From the NCBI GenBank assembly GCA_964445985.1, contig CAYUMU010000020.1:1-64000 (forward strand): DNA of 64,000 bases, given 5' to 3'. Below are positions 1-9,088 of this stretch, one piece after another. Both the position numbers and the translations under genes were made by a program. This DNA is from CAYUMU01 sp964445985. Lineage in GTDB: Bacteria; Planctomycetota; Planctomycetia; Pirellulales; S012-138. The notes under the pieces are model-generated. The model searched no databases. It worked only from the letters and a program-made list of their open reading frames with translations, and was not told where the DNA came from. Numbering within the stretch: the first letter of the stretch is position 1; each line of letters begins with the position of its first letter.

Positions 1-1
1 C

Positions 2-181
2 GCCGCCGCGCAACAGAACCCGAGCACGCCAGCAACCGTTTTTTATCAGGCCACCGCCGCCCTGGCTTGCACGAAGGTTCGCGACGTGACAAGTTGGATC
101 AAACAGAAACTCGGCATCAGTCTGCAAGCACAACGGCAGCGCGCCTTGCGCGACCCGACTAGCGGAACAAAAGACCGGTAA
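2..181 (+). CDS. 3' end of an unrecognised protein (5' end outside window)
   Basis: An open frame runs from the window edge to a TAA at 179-181 and gives the last 59 residues of a protein. The tail is Ala/Gln/Lys/Arg-rich and reads as a plausible helical C-terminus (the segment TSWIKQKLGISLQAQRQRAL is typical), with GC-rich third positions like neighbouring genes. I do not recognise a family and no motif is visible. Only the end is present, so function cannot be assigned. It lies about 225 bp upstream of the NfeD gene and on the same strand. Confidence 0.4.
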   Translation, partial: AAAQQNPSTPATVFYQATAALACTKVRDVTSWIKQKLGISLQAQRQRALRDPTSGTKDR

Positions 182-182
182 A

Positions 183-406
183 TGGCAATCGCCGAAAACC
201 CGGACTTTTGCGCAGCCCAGGGTGGGGGTTGGGGGTTGGGGACTGGGGACTGGTGGTTGGTTGCTGGGGGCTTTTTGGCTGGTGTTGAGTCTTGGTTGCT
301 TCTTACTGGCTTGCTTCGATTTGACAGTGGTTCTGTTGCAGGTCTAGGATCGTAGTGATGAGTTGCGGCTGGCCGCTGCTCGGTTCTGCTTCGATTTCCC
401 TAGCCC
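183..406. other. intergenic, G-rich tract
   Basis: No gene seen. Positions 219-275 hold closely spaced runs of three or more G on the + strand, a composition able to form a G-quadruplex. A similar tract lies at 54313-54360. No clear promoter was recognised before the NfeD gene. Confidence 0.4.
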
Positions 407-2050
407 ATGGTGAGCCGCCCGGTGCTGTCACGCATTCTATTGCGCTGGTCTTTGATGGTGTTTGCAAGTCTGGCGCTTGCCGTTGCGGTTGGCGGGGGTC
501 CTCTGCGAGCCCAAGCGGCTGGCGACGCCGCGCCTGAGCGTGATCCCCGCCAAGGCGAGCCGGCCGAAGTGCCGCCACGGCGCGCCGACTTCGCATTCGA
601 TGCCGGCGGTCGCCCGCAAACGGCCGTGGTGGTTGAGCTGCGGGGTCCGATCGATAAGCAGCTCGCGTTTTCCTTCTTGCGGCGGTTGGAAATTGCCAAA
701 GACCGCAAGCCCGACGTCTTGATCATCGATATCGACAGTCCTGGTGGCTTGCTCGAGGAGAGCAAGGAGATCGCCCATCACTTGCGCGATATCGAGTGGG
801 CGCGAACCGTGGCGTATATTCCAGGCAAGGCGTTGAGCGGCGCCGCCATAATTGCGCTGGGTTGCGATGACATTGTGATGGGTCCGTTCGCGCGATTGGG
901 CGACGTGGGAGTGATGTTTTTCGATCCCGATTCGTTTGCGTTTCGGTACGTGCCGGAAAAGTACGTTAGCGACTTTGTGGCCCAGATGCGGGCGTTGGCG
1001 GAAGCCAAGGGACGCCCGCCGGCTCTTGCCGAGGCGATGATCTACAAAGACTCGGAGGTGTTTCGAGTTGAGAACACCCGCACCGGCCAGATTCACTACA
1101 TGACGGAAATGGATCTGAAAGCGGCCGATCCCAAGGGCCAACTTTATAAAAAGCTGAACCTGGTGGTGGAGACCCAAGTGGGCCGCTTTCTGGACATGAC
1201 GGGAAAACGCGCCGTGGAACTGGGCATGGCCCAGGCCACGGAGCGCGACCTGCAAGGTGTTTTCAACCGTTACAACGTGCAGGGCCAGCCCGAAGTGCTG
1301 AGAGATTCGTGGATCGACTCCGTCATCTTTTATCTTAATTTACCGTGGGTGACGGCCATTTTGTTCATCGTGGGGCTGATCGCGCTTTATGCCGAACTAC
1401 AAATGCCGGGGATTGGGGCCGGCGCCGCCCTGTCGGCGCTGTGCTTTGCCCTGTATTTTTGGAGCCACTGGATGGGGGGCACCTCCGGTTGGCTGGAGCT
1501 GTTGCTGTTTGGGTTGGGGGTGGGCTGCGTGCTGTTAGAAATCTTTGTGATCCCTGGTTTTGGCGTCACCGGGCTGGGCGGCGCTTTGCTGATTGTGGCT
1601 TCGCTCATCATGGCCGGACAGCGCGTGGTAATTCCCGAAACCGAGTACGATTTGGTCTCGTTGCGAAACACCGTGCTAAGTTTGGTCGTAGCCGGGTTCT
1701 CCGTGGGAGGGTTTGCGATGCTGATGCGCAAACGCTTTAGCGGCGGGCGGAGCCTGTTTAGCAACCTGATTTTGGCGCCTCCGGGCGCCGACCCCGAAAA
1801 CTCCCCGACCGATCCTGGTCTCGCCGAAACTCGTCCGGCAGCGAACCCGCTGCTGGGCCGCCCTGGCGACTTGGTCGGCAAAATCGGCAAAACAGCCACG
1901 GCCCTGCGGCCCACGGGAAAAATCCACGTGGCCGGTCGCAATGTTGACGCTGTTGCCGCGGATGGCGAATTTATTGATCGCGATCGCCGCGTTCGCCTGG
2001 AAGAATATCAAGCCAATCGATACGTCGTACGAGAGGAAGAATCCGCATGA
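407..2050 (+). CDS. long-form NfeD family membrane serine protease-like protein
   Basis: 547 aa. Long NfeD proteins join an N-terminal ClpP-like (SDH superfamily) protease domain to a membrane block and a C-terminal OB-fold, and are thought to act in membrane protein quality control. An N-terminal hydrophobic signal covers about residues 12-36. The ClpP-like domain follows with the DIDSPGG motif near residue 106 and ALSGAA near residue 144, where the family places its catalytic Ser; a hydrophobic block of four or five segments spans about 300-440, and the OB-like tail ends the protein. The upstream SD is weak, so a start at the internal Met 17 is possible. The stop overlaps the start of the next gene (ATGA), so the two are translationally coupled. 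The family call is firm; proteolytic activity is inferred. Confidence 0.88.
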   Translation: MVSRPVLSRILLRWSLMVFASLALAVAVGGGPLRAQAAGDAAPERDPRQGEPAEVPPRRADFAFDAGGRPQTAVVVELRGPIDKQLAFSFLRRLEIAKDRKPDVLIIDIDSPGGLLEESKEIAHHLRDIEWARTVAYIPGKALSGAAIIALGCDDIVMGPFARLGDVGVMFFDPDSFAFRYVPEKYVSDFVAQMRALAEAKGRPPALAEAMIYKDSEVFRVENTRTGQIHYMTEMDLKAADPKGQLYKKLNLVVETQVGRFLDMTGKRAVELGMAQATERDLQGVFNRYNVQGQPEVLRDSWIDSVIFYLNLPWVTAILFIVGLIALYAELQMPGIGAGAALSALCFALYFWSHWMGGTSGWLELLLFGLGVGCVLLEIFVIPGFGVTGLGGALLIVASLIMAGQRVVIPETEYDLVSLRNTVLSLVVAGFSVGGFAMLMRKRFSGGRSLFSNLILAPPGADPENSPTDPGLAETRPAANPLLGRPGDLVGKIGKTATALRPTGKIHVAGRNVDAVAADGEFIDRDRRVRLEEYQANRYVVREEESA

Positions 2051-2250
2051 TTGCACCGCGCGACCCACGCCGTGCACGCCTGGCGGTCATCAAGGACCAA
2101 ATCGCCAGCGACACCTACGACACGCCTGAGAAAATGGCCGCGGCCTTGGATGCATTCCTCGTGCAGCACGGTATGCAGCTTGAGTGCCCCGCCGAGCAAT
2201 CGAAGCAACTCGATCCCAACGAAAAATTGCGCCGCAAGAAACCTAAATAG
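2047..2250 (+). CDS. short FlgM-like (anti-sigma-type) protein
   Basis: 67 aa, starting in an ATGA overlap with the NfeD stop, so very likely co-translated with it. The stretch from Arg 11 to Leu 38, with its core IASDTYDTPEKMAAALDAFL, matches the pattern of the C-terminal sigma-binding region of planctomycete FlgM-like proteins (a helix, then TYxTPEKL, then a second helix). The end is basic (RRKKPK). FlgM binds and inhibits the flagellar sigma factor. Here no flagellar gene is nearby, so the partner is unknown and the name rests on pattern resemblance only. It could instead be an unrelated short two-helix regulator. Confidence 0.6.
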   Translation: MIAPRDPRRARLAVIKDQIASDTYDTPEKMAAALDAFLVQHGMQLECPAEQSKQLDPNEKLRRKKPK

Positions 2251-2318
2251 TTAGCGGAATTCGTGTCTTTCGGGGCGAGTCTTGCCCCGCGCCCGGTCGC
2301 CATCCACAATAGGCCAAC

Positions 2319-3872
2319 ATGTTGGCCAAGCTCACCACGTTTTCGCTCTTAGGAATTGAAGCCTTGCCCGTTGAGGTGGAGGTGGATGTTTCGCCTGCCG
2401 GATTGCCCAAGAGCATTATGGTGGGCCTGGCCGAGGCGGCCGTGAAGGAGAGCACGCATCGCGTGGAGCGAGCCCTGGTGAACTCGGGCTTCCAGCGGCC
2501 GCAAGCTCGGGTGGTGGTCAATTTGGCTCCTGGCGACTTGCCGAAGCAGGCGGCTTCGTTCGATCTGCCGATTTGCCTGGGCATTCTGGCGGCCTCGGGC
2601 CAGTTTGAATCGACGCGGCTCACCGAATATGCCGTGGTGGGCGAGCTTTCGCTCGACGGCGCCACGCGGCCCGCCAAGGGCGCCCTCTCCATGGCGATTG
2701 CCGCTTCTAAACGCGAGGGCCTGCGCGGCCTGTTGGTGCCGGCCGAAAGTGCCCCCGAGGCGGCCGTGGTGGAAGGCGTGGAAGTGATCCCGATTGGCAG
2801 CCTGGCCGAGGCCGTGGGCTTTTTGTCCGGACTGGTCGAGATCGAACCGACCGCCCCGCAAATCGAAGAGCTTTTTCGGGCGCTCGGCAAGTACGACGTT
2901 GATTTCGCCGACGTTCGCGGGCAGGAAATGGCCAAGCGGGCCATCACGATCGCCGCGGCCGGTTTTCATAACTTGCTGATGGTTGGACCCCCGGGCTCGG
3001 GCAAGACCATGCTGGCGAAACGCGTGCCAACGATTTTGCCCGACCTCACTTCGGCCGAATCGATCGCCACTTCGCAAATCTATAGCGTGCTGGGCCGCTT
3101 GAAGCCGGGCCAACCGCTGCTGGCCACGCGTCCCTTTCGCAGCCCTCACCATACGATCAGCGAAGCCGGCCTGGTCGGCGGCGGCTCCCCGCCTGCTCCT
3201 GGCGAAATTTCATTGGCACATCACGGAATTCTTTTTCTCGACGAACTGCCCGAATTTAGCCGCCGCACGCTGGAGGTGCTGCGTCAGCCGCTGGAAGATC
3301 GCAACGTCACGATCAGCCGCGCGCTGAGCAGCGTGACGTTTCCGACCAACTTTATGCTGATCGCGGCTCTGAATCCTTGCCCTTGCGGTTTTCGCAATGA
3401 TCCCCGCCGCGATTGCCATTGTTCGGTGCCGCAGATTGAGCGGTATGTGGGCAAGATTTCTGGTCCCTTGCTCGATCGCATCGATATTCAGATTGAAGTG
3501 CCGGCGGTGGCCTTCAAAGAATTATCGTCAGGGGCGCCCGGCACGTCGTCGGGCTCCATGCGCGAACAAGTGACGGCTGCCAGGGCCAAGCAAGCAGAGC
3601 GATTCAGCTACAGCAGGGCTCATGCAACCGGCACGCACTACAACGCCGAGATGGCCCACCGCGAAATCCGCGCGCATTGCAAACTCAATGAAGAGTGTCA
3701 GAGTTTGTTGAAGGCCACCATGGCCGAAATGGGCTTTTCCGCCCGGGCGCATGATAAGATTTTGCGCGTGGCGCGAACAATTGCTGATTTGGATGGCGCT
3801 GAAAGCATTCAGGCCATGCATTTGAGCGAGGCGATTAACTACCGGTTGCTGGACCGGAGTTTTTGGACGTAG
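2319..3872 (+). CDS. YifB/ComM family Mg-chelatase-like AAA+ ATPase
   Basis: 517 aa, the usual family length. The N-terminal ChlI-type domain (about 1-165) carries the family hallmark around GLPKSIMVGLAEAAVKES. The AAA+ module has Walker A GPPGSGKTM near residue 224, Walker B ILFLDELPEF near 304 and a Cys cluster (NPCPCGFRNDPRRDCHC) near 355, followed by a C-terminal Mg-chelatase subdomain. In Gammaproteobacteria ComM is a branch-migration helicase that helps integrate transformed DNA; the role in planctomycetes is not established. The gene stands alone after a 68 bp gap. The family call is firm. Confidence 0.93.
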   Translation: MLAKLTTFSLLGIEALPVEVEVDVSPAGLPKSIMVGLAEAAVKESTHRVERALVNSGFQRPQARVVVNLAPGDLPKQAASFDLPICLGILAASGQFESTRLTEYAVVGELSLDGATRPAKGALSMAIAASKREGLRGLLVPAESAPEAAVVEGVEVIPIGSLAEAVGFLSGLVEIEPTAPQIEELFRALGKYDVDFADVRGQEMAKRAITIAAAGFHNLLMVGPPGSGKTMLAKRVPTILPDLTSAESIATSQIYSVLGRLKPGQPLLATRPFRSPHHTISEAGLVGGGSPPAPGEISLAHHGILFLDELPEFSRRTLEVLRQPLEDRNVTISRALSSVTFPTNFMLIAALNPCPCGFRNDPRRDCHCSVPQIERYVGKISGPLLDRIDIQIEVPAVAFKELSSGAPGTSSGSMREQVTAARAKQAERFSYSRAHATGTHYNAEMAHREIRAHCKLNEECQSLLKATMAEMGFSARAHDKILRVARTIADLDGAESIQAMHLSEAINYRLLDRSFWT

Positions 3873-4411
3873 GGAGCGGGCATTTTACACTCCGTCGTTC
3901 CCGCGCATGCGGGAATCCAGTAGCCGTAGTGTAGAATTTAGGGCTACCGTTGGCTGAAATACAAATAGACTCGCTCGGTGACATTCTTGCCGCATTGTGT
4001 TAGGGTTTTCCGGCGGTGTCGCTACGCTCAACCGCCGGCTACTGGCTGCAAACCCCTTCGGGGTTAAATACATATGAGGCGCGTCTGCTCTCATTCAGAT
4101 GGGCGCTATTCCATAGGAAGAGATTGCCGATCGACGAAATCGGGAAGTTATTCTTCGGCCGGGGTGCTTTGCGATGTGCGGCGAGGTTGAAACGCCAGGC
4201 AAAGGCGGGATTGGCATAGGGATAGGTGGCGCCTGGCCGGACGTTCTCCGCGGGTTTTCGCCAATCTCAGCGGCTGCCACGCCCCGTCGCTGGCGCTCAA
4301 GGGGCGTTCCACCCTTTTCGGTTGGTTTCTTGCTCGTTAACATCTCTGCAAGCTGCAGAGAACTTTAATGCCTCAGCGTCCGTTTGCGGTTTACCCGCGT
4401 TAAGTCATCGT
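3873..4411. other. gene-free stretch with hairpin elements
   Basis: No convincing gene; open frames here are short and lack family features. It contains a REP-like palindrome (3891-3920), an 8-bp inverted repeat CCGGCGGT/ACCGCCGG (4010-4017 with 4031-4038) and a tight hairpin AACCCC-TTC-GGGGTT (4051-4065). These may terminate transcription or be dispersed repeats. Confidence 0.5.
3891..3920. repeat. REP-like palindromic element, copy A
   Basis: A 30-base element with the palindromic core TTCCCGCGCATGCGGGAA. It matches the elements at 24591-24620 and 24764-24793 apart from loop and edge changes. It lies 19 bp after the yifB stop. Confidence 0.7.
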
Positions 4412-4537
4412 TCAATCGACAACCCGCACGGGAAATTTGACTTCCGGGTCGAGGGGCGTTCCCTTCACGTCGCACTTGGCGATGACGAAATACTCGTCTT
4501 TCTCGCCGCCGGCCATCGCGCCGAGTTTTCCCACCAT
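4412..4537 (-). CDS. possible 41-residue hypothetical protein
   Basis: A minus-strand frame opens with ATG at 4537, preceded by AAGGA at a suitable distance and by an in-frame stop just upstream, and closes with TGA at 4412. The peptide reads like a real protein fragment (DEYFVIAKCDVKGTPLDPEV near its middle) rather than a shadow. No family recognised. It could be a small gene or the remnant of a larger one. Confidence 0.4.
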   Translation of the reverse strand: MVGKLGAMAGGEKDEYFVIAKCDVKGTPLDPEVKFPVRVVD

Positions 4538-4846
4538 GCCCAGCGTTCCTTTCTAACGGCCTCGCGCGGCCATGTCACGAAATTTTCGCCAGCGCATTTT
4601 CGCCAGCCGGCGTCCTTCCATCCTGCCCAGTCCCTAAGGCAACCTGAACGATTCTGTCAAATTTTCGATTATTCCAAAATTTGCGCAAATAATGCCGGCT
4701 GGCGCGCATCAAAAAGTGTTGCATGGCGCGCTGGCAGTACATATAACCGATTTTTGATGCCTGCGATTAGGCGTGCAGCCGCCGCTGGCCCTCCTGCCTC
4801 TCCAATTTCCTACCGAAAAACCTACCGACCTTAACGAGGGATCGCC
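4538..4846. other. gene-free upstream region of the DUF1549 gene
   Basis: No gene seen. The part from about 4640 to 4760 is clearly more AT-rich than its surroundings and probably holds the promoter for the downstream cytochrome/DUF1501 pair. I could not fix a specific promoter. Confidence 0.35.
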
Positions 4847-7279
4847 ATGAGCCGTAACGTGCTCTGTTGCCTAGGGTTAGCCGCGGCCTGCGTGCTCGGC
4901 GGCCAATCGGTTCTGGGCAAAGACGCCCCGGCAGAGTCGTCAGTCAAGGCTCGCCAGGTGGCTAGCGCTCCCGAGCGCTGGGCCAAAGACGCGCCGACGA
5001 GCGAGCCGGATTTTACGCGGCACGTGATTCCCCTGATGGGCAAGCTCGGCTGCAACAATCGGGCCTGCCACGGTTCGTTCCAAGGCCAAAATGGCTTTCG
5101 GCTCAGCCTGTTCGGCCACGATCCGGCATTCGACTTTGCCGAATTGACCAATGATGAAGGTGAAACGCGGGTTAACCTGAAGAAGCCCCAGCAAAGCCTT
5201 GCCCTGACCAAGCCCACCAACGCCGATGAACATGGCGGCGGGCAACGCATGGATGTTGACTCCTGGCAATATCGCGTACTGCGCGATTGGATTGCGGGGG
5301 GCGCCAAGTACGATGCCAACAAGTCGCCCAGCATTGAACAGGTGATTATCGAACCGGCCGAAATGCGGCTGGCCGTGCCCGCCAAGACGACGGATTCGTC
5401 GAGCAGTTCATCGCCGGCCCAACCGCTGAAGCTGACGGCCTACTTTAGCGATGGCACCTTTGAAGACGTGACGGCGATGACCATCTTCTCCACCAACGAC
5501 GACGTGGTGGCCGCGGTTACCGAAGACGGCCAGGTATCGGCCGTGGGGCCTGGTGATACGGCGATTGTGGCCACGTATGGCGGCGTGGTGGTGACCAGCC
5601 ATGTGATTGTGCCCACCGTGCAAACCGCGCCATTTCCCAAGTTCCCGGCGAATAGTCCCGTGGATGAATTCGTGGCCGCCAAACTCAAGAAGGTCGGCAT
5701 TCATCCTTCGGAGTTGGCGAGCGACAGCCAGTTTATGCGGCGGGTGCATGTCGATTTGATCGGCACGCTCCCCACGGCTGACGAGGCGCGGGAATTTTTG
5801 GCGGATGCTTCGCCCGACAAACGGGCCAAGCTGATCGATCGATTGCTCCAGCGGCCCGAGTACGGCATGTATTGGGCCACGCGGTTTTCTGATTGGACCG
5901 GCAACGACAATCGCTTTACGCCACAACCACGTGAGAAAACCGGCTGGCTGTGGCACGATTGGCTGCGAAACAAGCTCGATCGCAACTTGCCTTACGACGA
6001 GTTGGTGGAGGGCCTGCTGACGGCCACCACCCGCGAGGGACGCAGCCTGGACGAAACGGTGGAAGAGTATGAGACGATCAAGAAAAATGTGTCAGACGGT
6101 TTCGACGACGGCACCTACGCCAGCCGCCAAACCAACGACCTGTTTTGGCGATCCGCCACCGGTCGCAGCCCTCAAGGCGCGGCGCTGAAAGTGGCGTATG
6201 CGTTCCTGGGTGTGCGGCTCGAGTGCGCCCAGTGTCATAAACACCCGTTCGATCGCTGGACCCAGGACGATTTCCAGCGGTTCAGCTCGTTTTTCACGCC
6301 GCTGCAGCGCGGCACGCCGGGCGATATTCCCAAGGATACGCTCAAAGAATTGACCAAGAAGAAAAGCAACAATGATCTGGCCTATCAAGAGCTGTATATC
6401 AGTTACACGCCGGCGACGCTGAAGAGTTTGCAACAGAAGCCGCCTCGGCTGTTGGGCGGCAAAGAAGTTGAAGTGACGGAGGATACCGATCCGCGAACTG
6501 CTTTGATGGATTGGCTCCGCGCGCCTGAGAATCCCCTGTTTGCGAAGGCGATCGCCAACCGGCTGTGGGGGCATTATTTTGGCGTGGGCATTGTGGAGCC
6601 GGTGGACGACATGAACGCGGCCAACCCTCCTTCGAACCCTCAATTGCTGGACTACCTGGCGAAGGATTTTATTGAGCACAAGTTTGATCTGAAGCATTTG
6701 CATCGGCGGATTCTGAATAGTCGCACCTATCAATTGAGCTGGGAACCCAACGACAGCAACCGGCTCGATCGGCGGAACTTTTCGCACGCCCAACTGCGGC
6801 GGTTGCCGGCCGAGGTGGTGCTCGACGCGATCAATCAAGTGACCGGCGGCCAGGATGAATACAACCGTCGCAACGCACCGCCGGGCACCAAGACCATCAA
6901 CCTGGCCTTGAGCCGGTTGCGGGGAGACGGTCCTGAATACGCGCTCGGCATCTTTGGCCGGCCGCTGCGAACCCAGCTTTGCGACTGCGAACGGAGCGGC
7001 GAAACCGGCCTCGCGCAGGCGATGTATTTGCTGAACGATATTGACGTGAATGAGAAAATTGCCAGCCCCAAAGGCACGCTGCAAAAGCTGATGAAGAAAC
7101 TGCCGGGCGACCGCGAAGTGATCGAAACGCTCTACCTGGGAAGCCTGTCGCGCTTTCCCAGCGATGATGAGCTGACACAATCGCTGGCATTTATTGAGGA
7201 GTCTGAATCTCGCGAAGCTGGCTTGCAGGATTTGATGTGGAGCCTGATCAACGTCCGCGAGTTTATTTTCAATCACTAA
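4847..7279 (+). CDS. DUF1549/DUF1553 protein with cytochrome c-like and Ig-like domains
   Basis: 810 aa, exported (signal peptide about 1-24, ending near VLG-KDAP). The order is: a PSCyt1-like domain with a haem-type motif CNNRACH near residue 68; a bacterial Ig-like (Big_2 type) domain at about 188-258 (YFSDGTFEDVTAMTIFSTND); DUF1549 at about 272-490, including its own CAQCHKHPFDRW near residue 458; and DUF1553 from about 555 to the end. The first haem motif has three residues between the cysteines, not the standard two. These proteins are abundant in planctomycetes and are usually paired with a DUF1501 gene, as here 106 bp downstream. They are thought to be envelope-bound and linked to polysaccharide use, but no reaction has been shown. 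Confidence 0.9.
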   Translation: MSRNVLCCLGLAAACVLGGQSVLGKDAPAESSVKARQVASAPERWAKDAPTSEPDFTRHVIPLMGKLGCNNRACHGSFQGQNGFRLSLFGHDPAFDFAELTNDEGETRVNLKKPQQSLALTKPTNADEHGGGQRMDVDSWQYRVLRDWIAGGAKYDANKSPSIEQVIIEPAEMRLAVPAKTTDSSSSSSPAQPLKLTAYFSDGTFEDVTAMTIFSTNDDVVAAVTEDGQVSAVGPGDTAIVATYGGVVVTSHVIVPTVQTAPFPKFPANSPVDEFVAAKLKKVGIHPSELASDSQFMRRVHVDLIGTLPTADEAREFLADASPDKRAKLIDRLLQRPEYGMYWATRFSDWTGNDNRFTPQPREKTGWLWHDWLRNKLDRNLPYDELVEGLLTATTREGRSLDETVEEYETIKKNVSDGFDDGTYASRQTNDLFWRSATGRSPQGAALKVAYAFLGVRLECAQCHKHPFDRWTQDDFQRFSSFFTPLQRGTPGDIPKDTLKELTKKKSNNDLAYQELYISYTPATLKSLQQKPPRLLGGKEVEVTEDTDPRTALMDWLRAPENPLFAKAIANRLWGHYFGVGIVEPVDDMNAANPPSNPQLLDYLAKDFIEHKFDLKHLHRRILNSRTYQLSWEPNDSNRLDRRNFSHAQLRRLPAEVVLDAINQVTGGQDEYNRRNAPPGTKTINLALSRLRGDGPEYALGIFGRPLRTQLCDCERSGETGLAQAMYLLNDIDVNEKIASPKGTLQKLMKKLPGDREVIETLYLGSLSRFPSDDELTQSLAFIEESESREAGLQDLMWSLINVREFIFNH

Positions 7280-7385
7280 TTACGCACCGATCGTCAAGCC
7301 CAGCCGGCGGTTCATTCGCAACTCGCAAGGAATGGGCCAACCGGGAACTGGTTTTACCCAAAAACAGTCATAAGGAACAACTGCC

Positions 7386-8696
7386 ATGGCGAGCAGCTAC
7401 TATTGCGACGGTGTCAAGCGGCGTGATTTTCTCAAGGCCGGCGCGCTTGGTTCTTTAAGCTTTGGACTGGCCGGCATGCTGCGGGCCGAGGCCGAGCGGG
7501 GCACGGCGGCTAGCGCTGGGAATAAGAACGCGATTTTCCTGTATCTGCCGGGCGGCCAGTCGCATTTGGATACGTTTGACATGAAGCCCGATGCCAGCGA
7601 CGTGGCGGGCGAGTTCAAGCCGATCGACACCAACGTGCCGGGCATTCAGCTTTCGGAGCATTTGCCCAACCTGGCCAAGAATGCCGATAAGTACTGCATT
7701 CTGCGGAGCGTGCATCACACGCTGGCGGCCCACGCTCCCGGTCAGCAATACATGCGCAGCGGCAACAAGCCGCTCCCCTCGCTGGAATACCCCAACTACG
7801 GCTCGGTGATCGCCAAGGAGCACCCGGCCCCGCGGGGGGTGCCGCCCTATGTTTCGCTGCCTGTCAATCGCAGCAACGGCGGCGTGGAAACGGCCGGTTA
7901 CCTGGGGGTGGCCTACAGCAGTTTTTCGGTGGGCGATGATCCCAATAGTGAGGATTTTAGCGTGCGGGCCTTGGCTGCTCCCGGCGGTTTGACGCTGGGC
8001 CGGATTGAGCGGCGGGTGGGATTCATGCAGCGGCTGGATCAAACCTTCCGCGAAACCGAACTAAACAGTCAGGCTTTGGAAGGCATGGATAAATTCTATG
8101 TGCAAGCCTATGAGATTCTGACATCGAAAGCCGCCCGCAAAGCGTTCGATCTTAGCGCCGAAAAGCCGGCGGTTCGCGAGCGTTACGGCAGAACTTCGTT
8201 TGGTCAGGCATGCTTGCTGGCCAGGCGCCTGGTCGAGGCCGGCGTGCGCTGCGTAAGCGTGGATTTTGGCAGTTGGGATACCCATGCCAAGAACTTTGTC
8301 AGCCTGAAGGACAACCTGTTGCCCGCCTTCGATGCCGGCCTGGCGGCTCTCCTGGAAGACCTGCACGAGCGCGGTTTGATCGATAGCACCGTGGTCTGGT
8401 CGACGGGCGAGTTCGGGCGCACCCCCAAGATCAACGACAAGGCCGGCCGCGACCATTGGGCCCGCGCGATGAGCATGGTGATGGCGGGCGGCGGGATCCA
8501 GGGTGGCCAGGTGATTGGCAAGACCGACGACAAGGGCCAAGAGCCGATCGACGCACCCTACACGCCGGATGATGCGGCATTTTCGTACTTCCACGCGCTG
8601 GGCATTGATGGGCACAAGGAGTATCACACGCCGACGGGCCGGCCGGTGTATGTGCTGCGAAACGGCAATTTAATTCGCGAACTGTTCAGCGCGTAG
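7386..8696 (+). CDS. DUF1501 protein, twin-arginine exported
   Basis: 436 aa. The N-terminus holds a Tat-type signal KRRDFLKAGALG near residue 11. The body is a DUF1501 domain, related to the alkaline phosphatase/sulfatase fold, with family features PGGQSHLDTFDMKP near residue 55, SVDFGSWDTHAKN near 295 and GEFGRTPKIN near 340 carrying likely metal ligands. A good SD (AAGGA) precedes the ATG. It follows the DUF1549/DUF1553 gene on the same strand, the usual planctomycete pairing, so the two probably work together. Substrate unknown. Confidence 0.92.
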   Translation: MASSYYCDGVKRRDFLKAGALGSLSFGLAGMLRAEAERGTAASAGNKNAIFLYLPGGQSHLDTFDMKPDASDVAGEFKPIDTNVPGIQLSEHLPNLAKNADKYCILRSVHHTLAAHAPGQQYMRSGNKPLPSLEYPNYGSVIAKEHPAPRGVPPYVSLPVNRSNGGVETAGYLGVAYSSFSVGDDPNSEDFSVRALAAPGGLTLGRIERRVGFMQRLDQTFRETELNSQALEGMDKFYVQAYEILTSKAARKAFDLSAEKPAVRERYGRTSFGQACLLARRLVEAGVRCVSVDFGSWDTHAKNFVSLKDNLLPAFDAGLAALLEDLHERGLIDSTVVWSTGEFGRTPKINDKAGRDHWARAMSMVMAGGGIQGGQVIGKTDDKGQEPIDAPYTPDDAAFSYFHALGIDGHKEYHTPTGRPVYVLRNGNLIRELFSA

Positions 8697-9088
8697 CGCT
8701 TGGCGCCGCGCGGGACCATTGCATGCCAGGCGTGCCCCTTCTTCACGGAGTAAGCCTGGGGGGTGGAGTAAGCCTGGGGGTGGGGCAGGCTGTTGGCTGG
8801 GATGACGATTGGGTTTCACTTCGTTTCTCCGCACGGTACCATGCGGCTGCTGGTGGGGATGGCATGAACGCCATCCTGGCCTTCTCTCGCGGTCGCGTCG
8901 AGGCTCGCCAATCCCCCCAGGGTTTATCCCCGCGGAGCTAGGGCGCGTTTCCCGATTTGGTTGCCGAGTTATGGCCGGTGGCATCGCCTGTCTGGCCGAC
9001 GCGATTGGGGAGGGGAGCCACGCCGCTAGAGGGTGTCTATCTTCCTGGATAATTCGCCTCAAGTCTTCTGGCTTTGACAGGTGTTGCT
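8697..9088. other. gene-free stretch with a short tandem duplication
   Basis: No gene supported. A 15-base unit, GGAGTAAGCCTGGGG, occurs twice in tandem at about 8747-8781. The region separates the DUF1501 gene from the RyR/TrkA gene; no firm promoter was recognised. Confidence 0.4.

Noticed and set aside
4226..4834. 202-residue plus-strand frame in the gap before the DUF1549 gene
   Set aside because: Composition is irregular, with no recognisable domain and no SD; the short minus-strand frame at 4412-4537 looks better.
6092..7276. 394-residue minus-strand frame
   Set aside because: Antisense to the DUF1549/DUF1553 gene and not protein-like.
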